Of a stretch of 8,204 bases of DNA, positions 1 to 6,325 are shown one piece after another. Made by a program: the position numbers and the translations under genes. Numbering within the stretch: position 1 is the first letter of the stretch; each line of letters begins with the position of its first letter. The DNA comes from an uncultured Actinotalea sp. (lineage in GTDB: Bacteria > Actinomycetota > Actinomycetes > Actinomycetales > Cellulomonadaceae), in assembly GCF_946885855.1 (NCBI RefSeq), contig NZ_CAMPHH010000150.1, positions 1 through 8,204 of the forward strand. Reading direction: 5' to 3'. The notes under the pieces are model-generated. The model had not been told where the DNA came from. It did not search any database and saw nothing but the letters and a program-made list of their open reading frames with translations.

Positions 1-40
1 GGTCGGGGCCGTCGTGGTCGGGGCCGTCGGGGTCGGGCGG
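1..40. repeat. 15-bp tandem repeat, about 2.7 copies
   Basis: A 15-base unit beginning GGTCGGGGCCGTCG occurs at 1-15 and again at 16-30 with only its last base changed. A partial third copy runs from 31 to about 40. The array touches the window edge, so its full length is unknown. A 15-bp period preserves reading frame, so it could belong to a repetitive protein tail (one minus-strand frame reads Asp-Gly-Pro-Asp-like units) or be non-coding sequence behind gabT. No start or stop codon decides between these. The stretch from 41 to 60 is a GGCCGGCC-rich run with no assignable function. Confidence 0.6.
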
Positions 41-60
41 AGGCCGGCCGGCGGACGGGT

Positions 61-1464
61 TCAGACGCCGGCCAGGACGGCGTCCTCGAGCACCTGCAGG
101 CCCTCCAGGAGCAGCGCCTCGCCGATGACCAGCGGGGGCAGGAGGCGGATGACGTTGCCGTAGGTGCCGCAGGTCAGCACGAGCACGCCCTCGGCGGCGC
201 AGGCCCGGGCGACGCGCGTGGTCTCCGCGGGGTCCGGCTCCAGGGTCCCGGGTCGGGTGATCTCGACGGCGAGCATCGCGCCGCGCCCGCGCACCTCGGC
301 GACCTGCGGGGCCCGCTCGGCGAGGGCGCGCAGCCGGGGGACGACGAGCGCCTCGATCCGGCGCGCGGCGCCGGCGAGGTCCTCCCGCTCGTAGAGGTCG
401 ATCGCGGCCAGCGCCGCGGCGCAGGCGGCCGGGTTGCCGCCGTACGTCCCGCCCAGGCCGCCGGCGTGCACGGCGGCCATGAGGTCGGCGCGCCCGGTCA
501 CGGCGGCGAGCGGCAGGCCGCCGGCGATGCCCTTCGCCGTGGTCACGAGGTCAGGGACGACGTCTTCGTGGTCGCACGCGAACATCGCCCCGGTCCGGGC
601 GAACCCGGTCTGGATCTCGTCGGCGACGAGCAGCACGCCGTGCTCGCGGCACCAGCGCTCCAACGCCGGCAGGAAGCCGGGCGCCGGGACGACGAACCCG
701 CCCTCGCCCTGGATCGGCTCGACGACGACGCACGCCACCTGGTCCGCGCCGACCTGCTTCTCGATGAGGGAGGTCGCCCGTCGTGCGGCCTCCTCGCCCG
801 TGATCGGGACCGGCTCGCGCAGGGGGTAGGACGCGGGGACGCGGTACACCTCCCCGGCGAACGGGCCGAAGCCGGTCTTGTACGGCATGGCCTTGGCCGT
901 CATGGCCATCGTGAGGTTCGTCCGCCCGTGGTACGCGTGATCGAGCACGACGACGGCGTCTCGCCCTGTCGCCCGCCGGGCGATCTTCACGGCGTTCTCG
1001 ACGGCCTCGGCGCCGGAGTTCAGCAGCACGCTGCGCTTGGCGTGGTCGCCGGGGGTCAGCCTGGCCAGCGCCTCGCAGACGGCGACGTACTCCTCGTACG
1101 GGGTGACCATGAAGCAGGTGTGCGTGAATCGTCCGACCTGCTCCTGCACGGCGCGCACGACACCGGGGGCGGCGTTGCCGACGGAGGTCACCGCGATGCC
1201 GGAGCCGAGGTCGACGAAGGAGTTGCCGTCGACGTCGACGACGACGCCGCCGCCCGCGCGCTCCACGTAGACCGGCAGCGTGCTCGCGACCCCCGCCGCG
1301 ACGACGGCGGCGCGGCGCTCGGCGAGGGCCCGCGACCGTGGGCCAGGGATCTCCGTGCGCAGGAGGCGGCGCTGGAGGAGGGGCGTCGCGTCGTCGTCGG
1401 GGAGCGGTGGCGCCGTGGCGGCGTCGTCGTCCGGACGGTGCGTCGTTGCGGATCCGTGCGTCAT
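61..1464 (-). CDS. gabT: 4-aminobutyrate (GABA) aminotransferase
   Basis: This is a cytosolic PLP-dependent class III aminotransferase of 467 residues. It is predicted to move the amino group of GABA to 2-oxoglutarate, giving succinate semialdehyde and glutamate in GABA catabolism. Visible motifs are NSGAEA at 149-154 (PLP phosphate binding), HAYHGR at 176-181, EPIQGEGG at 249-256, ADEIQTGFAR at 281-290 with D282 contacting the PLP ring nitrogen, and TTAKGIAGG with K311 as Schiff-base lysine. GGTYGGNP at 338-345 and R440 in VIRLLPPL complete the active site. The N-terminus carries about 27 extra low-complexity residues before the conserved QRRLLRTEIPGP segment. The ATG at 1464 is preferred because a TAGCAT hexamer lies six bases upstream and no better start is seen near the conserved region. 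It is divergent from rip1. A partner such as gabD is not in the window. A related omega-amino-acid substrate is the main alternative. Confidence 0.93.
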   Translation of the reverse strand: MTHGSATTHRPDDDAATAPPLPDDDATPLLQRRLLRTEIPGPRSRALAERRAAVVAAGVASTLPVYVERAGGGVVVDVDGNSFVDLGSGIAVTSVGNAAPGVVRAVQEQVGRFTHTCFMVTPYEEYVAVCEALARLTPGDHAKRSVLLNSGAEAVENAVKIARRATGRDAVVVLDHAYHGRTNLTMAMTAKAMPYKTGFGPFAGEVYRVPASYPLREPVPITGEEAARRATSLIEKQVGADQVACVVVEPIQGEGGFVVPAPGFLPALERWCREHGVLLVADEIQTGFARTGAMFACDHEDVVPDLVTTAKGIAGGLPLAAVTGRADLMAAVHAGGLGGTYGGNPAACAAALAAIDLYEREDLAGAARRIEALVVPRLRALAERAPQVAEVRGRGAMLAVEITRPGTLEPDPAETTRVARACAAEGVLVLTCGTYGNVIRLLPPLVIGEALLLEGLQVLEDAVLAGV

Positions 1465-1470
1465 GGCGCG

Positions 1471-1499
1471 ATGCTAGTGCGGTCCTGCGCCGTTGGGCA
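1471..1499 (-). promoter_or_regulatory. gabT promoter, leaderless type
   Basis: Read on the minus strand, TAGCAT (1471-1476) fits the actinobacterial -10 pattern TAnnnT. Exactly six bases separate it from the ATG at 1464, so transcription would start on or next to the A of ATG. No Shine-Dalgarno sequence is present. The region about 17-18 bp upstream (around 1494-1500) gives only a weak -35 match. Confidence 0.5.
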
Positions 1500-1584
1500 G
1501 GGGCGTGGCGCACGAATTCCGTGGTGCCCGAGCTCCGCCATGACGGCGCGACCGGTCCCGGTGTGTTCGCGCTGCGCGGACACG

Positions 1585-1612
1585 GCGGGGGGCGTGACGG
1601 GCTGCGCCCCGC
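1585..1612 (+). other. Inverted repeat upstream of rip1
   Basis: GCGGGGGGC (1585-1593) can pair with GCGCCCCGC (1604-1612) around a 10-nt loop: nine positions with one G-G mismatch. There is no T run after it. It lies in the divergent gabT/rip1 region, 75 bp before the rip1 start. It could be a leader hairpin or simply a product of very high GC. The rest of 1465-1686 contains no gene that I can support. Confidence 0.3.
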
Positions 1613-1625
1613 ACGGGGGGATGAT
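1594..1625 (+). promoter_or_regulatory. Possible rip1 promoter (weak)
   Basis: GATGAT at 1620-1625 matches four of six positions of TATAAT, and GTGACG at 1594-1599 matches four of six of TTGACA. The 20-bp spacer is longer than usual. A start near 1632 would give a leader of about 55 nt ending in the GGGAG Shine-Dalgarno-like sequence at 1678-1682. The boxes overlap the inverted repeat at 1585-1612. This is a tentative call in GC-rich DNA. Confidence 0.2.
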
Positions 1626-1686
1626 GGGACGGGCCCGGGGGCGCCGTCGTCCGACGTCGTCCAGGCAGGGGCCGGACGGGAGCGGC

Positions 1687-3099
1687 ATGGAGTACGTCCT
1701 GGGCGTCGTCGTCATGGTCGTCGGCCTGCTCGTCTCGATCGCGCTGCACGAGGTGGGGCACCTCGTGCCCGCCAAGCGGTTCGGCGTCCGCGTCAGCCAG
1801 TACATGGTGGGCTTCGGCCCGACGCTCTGGTCGCGCACCCGGGGCGAGACCGAGTACGGCCTCAAGGCGATCCCGCTGGGCGGCTACGTCCGCCTCATCG
1901 GCATGTTCCCGCCCGAGAGCGCCCTCGCCGGCTCCGCGCGCGGCCGCGCGGCCCGGGGCGGGGCCGAGGCGGACGGGGCGGACGGAGCGGCGGACCCGTC
2001 GTCGGGAGCCGGCCCGCTCACCACGGACGTCGCCGCGCACGCGCGCCGTCCCGGGCGGATCGCGGAGATCGCCGCTGCCGCTCGTGAGGCCAGCGCGGAG
2101 GAGATCCGCCCCGGCGAGGACCACCGGGCGTTCTACCGCCTCTCGGCGCCGCGCAAGGTCGTCGTCATGCTCGGCGGCCCGGTCATGAACCTCCTGCTCG
2201 CCTTCGCCCTCGTCCTCGTCGCCCTCGTCGGCATCGGCCTGCCCGGGTCCCCGACGACGACGGTGGGCGTGGTGGGCGAGTGCGTGCCCACGGTCGGCGC
2301 GACCGCGTGCGGACCCGAGGACCCCCCGACGCCCGCCGCGGAGGCGGGCCTGCGGCCCGGCGATCGCATCGTGGCGTACGCCGGCTCGCCCGTCGCCACC
2401 TGGGACGACGTCCAGGCGGCGATCCGCGGGACCGAGGCCGCGTCGGTGCCGATGGTCGTCGAGCGGGACGGGGAGCTCGTCACGCTGACAGTGCGCCCGG
2501 TGCTCGCCGACCGTCCGGTCGTGGGCGACGACGGGGCCCTCGTCCTCGACGGGGCCGGGGAGCCGGTCACCGAGCCGACGCGCTTCGTCGGGCTGACGCC
2601 GACGGCGGCCCTGGAGCGGCAGAGCGTGGGGGAGGCGCTGTCCTTCACCGGGACCGCGGTCACCGGGACGGCAGCCGTCATCGTCACCCTTCCGGCGCAG
2701 CTCGTCGACATCGTCCGCGTCCTCGTCACCGGCGCCGAGCGGGACGCGACCGGCGTCCTCGGCCCCGTCGGCGTCGGCCGGATCGCCGGTGAGGTCACGG
2801 CGGAGAGCGCCGGGCCGGCGCAGACGGCCGTCACGCTGCTGCTCCTCCTCGCCTCGCTCAACGTGGCGCTCTTCGTCTTCAACCTCCTGCCCCTGCTCCC
2901 GCTCGACGGCGGGCACGTCGTCGGGGCCCTGTGGGAGGGCGGACGACGGCAGGCAGCCAGGCTCCGCGGCGGTCCCGTACCCCCGCCCGCGGACGTCGCC
3001 CGCATGATGCCCGTCGCCTACGGCGTCTTCCTCGTCCTCATCGCGATGGGCGTCCTCCTGCTCGTCGCCGACCTCGTCCGTCCGGTCACGCTCCTGTGA
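1687..3099 (+). CDS. rip1: M50 site-2 intramembrane metalloprotease (RseP/Rip1 family)
   Basis: A 470-residue membrane zinc protease that cuts substrates inside the bilayer. Mycobacterial Rip1 acts on membrane anti-sigma factors and so controls envelope-stress regulons; substrates here are unknown. The HEVGH site (21-25, catalytic E22) lies at the end of the first membrane segment (about 4-25), followed by [11 protein letters not shown] (39-49) and [14 protein letters not shown]. Further membrane segments are near 159-183, 381-402 and 443-465. A PDZ domain spans about 192-275, with AGLRPGD at 220-226. [11 protein letters not shown] (399-409) supplies the third zinc ligand, D407. C199 and C208 at the PDZ edge may form an extracytoplasmic disulfide. 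Residues about 80-145 are a long Ala/Gly/Asp-rich insertion absent from mycobacterial Rip1. The ATG at 1687 puts the first helix at the N-terminus as in homologues and follows GGGAG by four bases; in-frame ATGs at 1540, 1621 and 1624 are alternatives. Followed by ispG after 64 nt. Confidence 0.93.
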   Translation: MEYVLGVVVMVVGLLVSIALHEVGHLVPAKRFGVRVSQYMVGFGPTLWSRTRGETEYGLKAIPLGGYVRLIGMFPPESALAGSARGRAARGGAEADGADGAADPSSGAGPLTTDVAAHARRPGRIAEIAAAAREASAEEIRPGEDHRAFYRLSAPRKVVVMLGGPVMNLLLAFALVLVALVGIGLPGSPTTTVGVVGECVPTVGATACGPEDPPTPAAEAGLRPGDRIVAYAGSPVATWDDVQAAIRGTEAASVPMVVERDGELVTLTVRPVLADRPVVGDDGALVLDGAGEPVTEPTRFVGLTPTAALERQSVGEALSFTGTAVTGTAAVIVTLPAQLVDIVRVLVTGAERDATGVLGPVGVGRIAGEVTAESAGPAQTAVTLLLLLASLNVALFVFNLLPLLPLDGGHVVGALWEGGRRQAARLRGGPVPPPADVARMMPVAYGVFLVLIAMGVLLLVADLVRPVTLL

Positions 3100-3133
3100 G
3101 GTGCGCACCGCGCCACCGCCCGCACCCTGTCCA

Positions 3134-3157
3134 GCCCGTCGACCCAGAAGGGATACT
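3134..3157 (+). promoter_or_regulatory. Possible ispG internal promoter, leaderless type
   Basis: GATACT at 3152-3157 resembles a -10 element and ends six bases before the GTG at 3164. Transcription would then begin at the start codon. There is no clear -35 sequence; TGTCCA at 3128-3133 is a weak candidate. An overlapping AGAAGGGA (3146-3153) could instead serve as a distant Shine-Dalgarno on a rip1-ispG transcript, so both modes are possible. Confidence 0.4.
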
Positions 3158-3163
3158 GCTCCG

Positions 3164-4318
3164 GTGAGCACCCCCATCAGCCTCGGCATGCCCGAGGCGC
3201 CGCCGCCCGTCCTCGCCCCCCGGCGCCCGACCCGCAAGATCAAGGTGGGCTCGCTCGAGGTCGGCGGTGACGCCCCCGTCTCCGTGCAGTCCATGACGAC
3301 GACGCGGACGAGCGACATCAACGCGACGCTGCAGCAGATCGCCGAGCTCACGGCGTCGGGCTGCGACATCGTCCGCGTCGCGTGCCCCACGGAGGAGGAC
3401 GCGGCCGCGCTGCCCGTCATCGCGAGGAAGTCGCAGATCCCGGTCATCGCCGACATCCACTTCCAGCCGAAGTACGTCTTCGCCGCGATCGACGCCGGCT
3501 GCGCCGCGGTGCGTGTCAACCCGGGCAACATCCGCAAGTTCGACGACCAGGTCGGCGCCATCGCCCAGGCTGCCCAGGCAGCGGGGGTGTCGATCCGCAT
3601 CGGCGTCAACGCCGGCTCGCTCGACAAGCGGCTCCTGGAGAAGTACGGCAAGGCCACGCCCGAGGCCCTCGTCGAGTCCGCGGTGTGGGAGGCGTCGCTC
3701 TTCGAGGAGCACGACTTCCACGAGTTCAAGATCTCGGTCAAGCACAACGACCCCGTCGTCATGGTCCGCGCCTACGAGATGCTCTCCGAGCGCGGCGACT
3801 GGCCGCTCCACCTGGGCGTCACCGAGGCCGGCCCGGCGTTCCAGGGGACGATCAAGTCCGCCGTCGCCTTCGGCGCCCTGCTGAGCAAGGGCATCGGCGA
3901 CACGATCCGGGTCTCGCTGTCCGCCCCGCCTGTGGAGGAGGTCAAGGTCGGGATCCAGATCCTGCAGTCCCTCAACCTGCGCCCGCGGAAGCTGGAGATC
4001 GTCTCCTGCCCGTCGTGCGGGCGCGCCCAGGTCGACGTCTACGACCTCGCCGAGCGCGTCACCGCGGGACTGGAGGGCATGGAGGTCCCGCTGCGCGTCG
4101 CCGTCATGGGGTGCGTCGTCAACGGTCCCGGGGAGGCGCGCGAGGCCGACCTCGGCGTGGCGTCAGGCAACGGCAAGGGACAGATCTTCGTCAAGGGCCA
4201 GGTCATCAAGACCGTGCCCGAGTCGCAGATCGTCGAGACCCTCATCGAAGAGGCCATGCGCCTCGCGGAGGAGATGGAGCCGGTCGACGGGGCGGCGCCG
4301 TCCGTCTCCGTGTCCTGA
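3164..4318 (+). CDS. ispG: 4-hydroxy-3-methylbut-2-en-1-yl diphosphate synthase (flavodoxin/ferredoxin)
   Basis: A 384-residue cytosolic iron-sulfur enzyme (also called GcpE) that reductively converts MEcPP to HMB-PP, the penultimate step of the MEP pathway to IPP and DMAPP. The N-terminal TIM-barrel part contains PVSVQSM at 38-44, [10 protein letters not shown] at 91-100, RVNPGNI at 117-123, [10 protein letters not shown] at 145-154, ISVKHND at 190-196 and GVTEAG at 218-223. The C-terminal cluster domain has [11 protein letters not shown] (C282, C285) and [11 protein letters not shown] (C317, E324). This three-Cys-plus-one-Glu set is the known [4Fe-4S] ligation of bacterial IspG, and the 7-residue C317-E324 spacing fits. 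Length and sequence match actinobacterial homologues throughout. The GTG at 3164 (protein begins MSTPISLGM) is chosen by homology and by its GATACT element; extending further upstream would add unsupported residues. It lies 64 nt behind rip1, the usual actinobacterial arrangement. A hairpin follows its stop. Confidence 0.97.
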   Translation: MSTPISLGMPEAPPPVLAPRRPTRKIKVGSLEVGGDAPVSVQSMTTTRTSDINATLQQIAELTASGCDIVRVACPTEEDAAALPVIARKSQIPVIADIHFQPKYVFAAIDAGCAAVRVNPGNIRKFDDQVGAIAQAAQAAGVSIRIGVNAGSLDKRLLEKYGKATPEALVESAVWEASLFEEHDFHEFKISVKHNDPVVMVRAYEMLSERGDWPLHLGVTEAGPAFQGTIKSAVAFGALLSKGIGDTIRVSLSAPPVEEVKVGIQILQSLNLRPRKLEIVSCPSCGRAQVDVYDLAERVTAGLEGMEVPLRVAVMGCVVNGPGEAREADLGVASGNGKGQIFVKGQVIKTVPESQIVETLIEEAMRLAEEMEPVDGAAPSVSVS

Positions 4319-4332
4319 CCCCGGGCCCACCC

Positions 4333-4374
4333 GCCGCGACCGGGGTGACGCGCCGCGGCGCCGACCGTCGCGGC
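4333..4374 (+). terminator. Nested hairpin after ispG, probable terminator
   Basis: GCCGCGAC (4333-4340) pairs perfectly over 8 bp with GTCGCGGC (4367-4374). Inside, GGT (4344-4346) can pair with ACC (4364-4366), and GCGCCGCGGCGC (4350-4361) is a perfect 12-bp palindrome. It begins 14 nt after the ispG stop and ends 11 nt before the -10 candidate of the next gene. There is no U tract, which is common for actinobacterial terminators, so this is inferred from position and pairing. Confidence 0.45.
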
Positions 4375-4385
4375 CCCTGCTGCGG

Positions 4386-4391
4386 CACAAT
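4386..4391 (+). promoter_or_regulatory. -10 element for the GNAT gene, leaderless type
   Basis: CACAAT differs from TATAAT only at the first and third positions and ends six bases before the ATG at 4398. No Shine-Dalgarno sequence precedes the ATG, so translation from a leaderless transcript is likely. No convincing -35 is seen; upstream sequence belongs to the post-ispG hairpin. Confidence 0.45.
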
Positions 4392-4397
4392 CGGCGC

Positions 4398-5282
4398 ATG
4401 ACTCGGTGGGGCGGCGGCCTCGGCGGCACGCGCTCGGACCTCGGCGCGGCGACGGACGTCGACCTGCACGAGGCCCTCGCCGTCTGCGACCGCGACCCGG
4501 TCGCGTCGGTCCTCGCGGCTGCGCGCCTGGAGGCGGCGCTCGCGGAGGGGGGACGCCGCGCCGGCACGTCGCTGTGGGGGGTCCGCCGGGGCGGTCGGCT
4601 CGAGGCGGTGTGCTGGGCGGGCGCCAACCTCGTGCCGGTGTGCGACCCGGCGGACGAGGAGGCGCTCGACGCGTTCGCGCGGACCGCCGTGCGACAGGGG
4701 CGCCGGTGCTCCTCGATCGTCGGGGAGTCCGGTGCGGTGCTCGGGCTGTGGCGCCGCCTCGAGTCCAGCTGGGGCCGTGCCCGCGAGGTCCGTGCCGACC
4801 AGCCGTCCCTGGTCATCGACCACGACCCGCTCGTCGACGGCGACCCGCTCGTCCGGCTCGCCCGCTCCGACGAGATCGGCTCGGTCCTGCCGGCGTGCGT
4901 CCACATGTTCCTCGAGGAGGTCGGCTACTCCCCGGTCGAGGGCGGCGGGACGGCCTACCAGTCGCGCGTCCGCGCGCTCATCGCGGCGCAACGGTCCTAC
5001 GTCCGGATGGAGCGCGGCGCCCAGGGGCCCCTCGTCGTCTTCAAGGCCGAGCTCGGCGCGGTGACGCGCCGGGTCGCGCAGGTGCAGGGCGTGTGGGTCA
5101 ACCCGGCGCGGCGGGGGGAGGGGCTGTCCGCCCCCGGCATGGCCGCCGTCGTGCAGCTGGCCCGGGCGAGCGTGGCCCCCGTCGTCTCGCTCTACGTCAA
5201 CCACTACAACCACCGCGCGCTCGCGAGCTACGAGCGTGTCGGCTTCCGCCGGGTGGGCACGTACGCCACCGTGCTGTTCTGA
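4398..5282 (+). CDS. GNAT-family N-acetyltransferase with N-terminal DUF4081-like domain
   Basis: A predicted soluble acetyltransferase of 294 residues. The C-terminal part (about 151-294) is a GNAT fold: VQGVWVNPARRGEGLS at 229-244 holds the acetyl-CoA pyrophosphate-binding loop (R238, R239, G240, G242), and SLYVNHYNHRALASYERVGF at 264-283 is motif B with N268, N271 and the usual late tyrosine Y278. The N-terminal part (about 21-145) resembles the DUF4081 region that precedes GNAT in actinobacterial proteins. It has GVRRGGRLEAVCWAGANLVPV near 61-81 and SSIVGE at 105-110. Proteins of this type lie directly after ispG in mycobacteria and many other Actinobacteria, but their substrate is unknown to me. 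The ATG is set by the CACAAT element and domain start. No membrane segment or signal peptide is evident. It is 79 nt from ispG with a hairpin between them, so it is probably separately transcribed. Confidence 0.88.
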   Translation: MTRWGGGLGGTRSDLGAATDVDLHEALAVCDRDPVASVLAAARLEAALAEGGRRAGTSLWGVRRGGRLEAVCWAGANLVPVCDPADEEALDAFARTAVRQGRRCSSIVGESGAVLGLWRRLESSWGRAREVRADQPSLVIDHDPLVDGDPLVRLARSDEIGSVLPACVHMFLEEVGYSPVEGGGTAYQSRVRALIAAQRSYVRMERGAQGPLVVFKAELGAVTRRVAQVQGVWVNPARRGEGLSAPGMAAVVQLARASVAPVVSLYVNHYNHRALASYERVGFRRVGTYATVLF

Positions 5283-5307
5283 ACGGCGCCGCTCCGAACG
5301 GCGCCGT
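5281..5307 (+). terminator. 9-bp perfect hairpin after the GNAT gene, probable terminator
   Basis: ACGGCGCCG (5283-5291) pairs with CGGCGCCGT (5299-5307) without mismatch around a 7-nt loop, starting directly after the TGA. The same stretch is also a direct repeat: GAACGGCGCCG occurs at 5281-5291 and 5296-5306. There is no U tract. Its position between convergent genes supports a termination role. Confidence 0.55.
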
Positions 5308-5355
5308 GCGGTCCTGAGGGCGCGACGCTGTTCCTGGAGCTCCTGGCGGGGTCAT

Positions 5356-5383
5356 GGGCGGCACGGGGCCCGTCGCCTCGCCC
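5356..5383 (-). terminator. Bulged hairpin after the Fpg/Nei gene, possible terminator
   Basis: GGGC (5356-5359) can pair with GCCC (5380-5383), GGC (5360-5362) with GCC (5375-5377), and ACGG (5363-5366) with CCGT (5370-5373), with small bulges at 5374 and 5378-5379. It begins three bases after the glycosylase stop on the minus strand. No U tract follows, and GC-rich DNA folds easily by chance, so the call is tentative. Confidence 0.3.
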
Positions 5384-5386
5384 CGC

Positions 5387-6247
5387 TCAGCGCAGCAGCC
5401 GGGAGAGCCGCCGGTCGGCCAGGGGTCGGCCCCCGGTCTGGCAGGTCGCGCAGTACTGCAGCGACCGGTCGGCGAACGACACCTCGCGCACCGTGTCCCC
5501 GCAGACGGGGCAGGCCTCCCCGGTCCGGCCGTGGACCTGCATGCCGCGCCGCTTGGCGTCCTTGAGCTCGGCGGCCGGCCGGCCGCTCGCCGCGGCGAGG
5601 GCCTCGGCGAGGACCTCCCGGACGACGGCGTGCAGGCGGGTCACCGCCTCGGGGTCCAGCGACGTGGTCAGGGCGAAGGGGCTCATCCGGGCCGCGTGCA
5701 GGATCTCGTCGGAGTACGCGTTGCCGATGCCGGCGATGGCCCGCTGGTCCCGCAGGAGCCCCTTGACCTGCTGGTTGCGCCCGGCGAGGAGGGCGGCGAA
5801 CCGGTCGACGGTGAACGCGTCGGAGAGCGGGTCCACGCCCAGGTCGGCGACCAGCGGCACGGCGGAGGGCTCGTCCACCACGTGCACGGCGAGCCGCTTG
5901 CGCGTCCCGGCCTCCGTGAGGTCGAACCCGCTGCCGTCGTCCAGCCGCAGCCGCAGCGCGATCGGCCCGCGACCGGGACGCGGCGTCGTCGTCGGCACCG
6001 CGTCGTACCAGCGCACCCAGCCGGCGCGCGACAGGTGCGCGAGGAGGTGCGGCCCGTCCGTCGCGAGGTCGAGCCACTTGCCGTGCCGGCGCACGCCGAG
6101 CACCGGGCGCCCGACGAGGTCCGCCGGCGCGGGCGCGAACGTCTTCAGCGCGCTGACGGCCACCACGGTGACGTCGGCGACGGTCCGGCCGGCGGTGCGC
6201 TCGGCGAGGAAGCGGGCGAGCGCCTCGACCTCGGGGAGCTCGGGCAC
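5387..6247 (-). CDS. Fpg/Nei-family DNA glycosylase/AP lyase (non-canonical)
   Basis: A 286-residue base-excision repair enzyme that removes damaged bases and nicks the strand. The start PELPEVE gives the N-terminal catalytic proline (P2) and E3. HGK at 55-57 is the beta-hairpin with catalytic K57. VKGLLRDQ at 161-168 and [11 protein letters not shown] at 173-183 form the helix-two-turn-helix (N176). The C-terminal zinc finger is CPVC (246-249) plus CATC (266-269), with R261 before the second pair. Two signature features differ from classical MutM: the HLGMSG segment is HLSRAG (71-76), putting R74 where the intercalating Met lies, and the DPRRFG segment is replaced by LTEAGTRKR (110-118). The loop that caps 8-oxoguanine also looks short. 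The substrate may therefore not be 8-oxoguanine, so no symbol is given. The GTG at 6247 is the only start giving the mandatory N-terminal proline; the longer open frame upstream overlaps the proS promoter and is rejected. Confidence 0.9.
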   Translation of the reverse strand: MPELPEVEALARFLAERTAGRTVADVTVVAVSALKTFAPAPADLVGRPVLGVRRHGKWLDLATDGPHLLAHLSRAGWVRWYDAVPTTTPRPGRGPIALRLRLDDGSGFDLTEAGTRKRLAVHVVDEPSAVPLVADLGVDPLSDAFTVDRFAALLAGRNQQVKGLLRDQRAIAGIGNAYSDEILHAARMSPFALTTSLDPEAVTRLHAVVREVLAEALAAASGRPAAELKDAKRRGMQVHGRTGEACPVCGDTVREVSFADRSLQYCATCQTGGRPLADRRLSRLLR

Positions 6248-6253
6248 CGTGCC

Positions 6254-6259
6254 ATCGTG
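6254..6259 (-). promoter_or_regulatory. -10 element for the Fpg/Nei gene, leaderless type
   Basis: On the minus strand CACGAT ends six bases before the GTG at 6247, the same geometry as CACAAT before the GNAT gene. No Shine-Dalgarno sequence is visible. The first base is C rather than the preferred T, which lowers confidence. It lies in the 85-bp region shared with the divergent proS. Confidence 0.35.
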
Positions 6260-6319
6260 CCCCGGGCGGAGCCCTCCGCGCCACGGGGGCGGACGCCCGG
6301 GCGGCCCCGCGCCCGCCAG

Positions 6320-6325
6320 TAGGCT
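6320..6325 (+). promoter_or_regulatory. proS -10 element, leaderless type
   Basis: TAGGCT fits TAnnnT and ends seven bases before the ATG at 6333, so the transcript would start at or within one base of the start codon. There is no good Shine-Dalgarno and no recognisable -35. This placement supports the ATG at 6333 over the in-frame ATG at 6345. Confidence 0.5.

Noticed and set aside
466..1686. Very long plus-strand open frame continuing from within gabT into rip1
   Set aside because: The part opposite gabT reads as low-complexity antisense translation of a gene with clear catalytic motifs on the other strand. Only the rip1 part, from 1687, matches a protein family.
1524..2087. Possible small gene starting GTGCCCGAGCTC at 1524, sharing a 14-base word with the start of the Fpg/Nei gene
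   Set aside because: After the first four codons the two diverge completely, and the frame runs out of phase through rip1. A 14-base match within 8 kb of this composition is expected by chance.
3101..3163. Upstream extension of IspG
   Set aside because: The added residues are Pro/Arg-rich and unlike any IspG N-terminus, and begin directly after the rip1 stop. The GTG at 3164 matches homologues.
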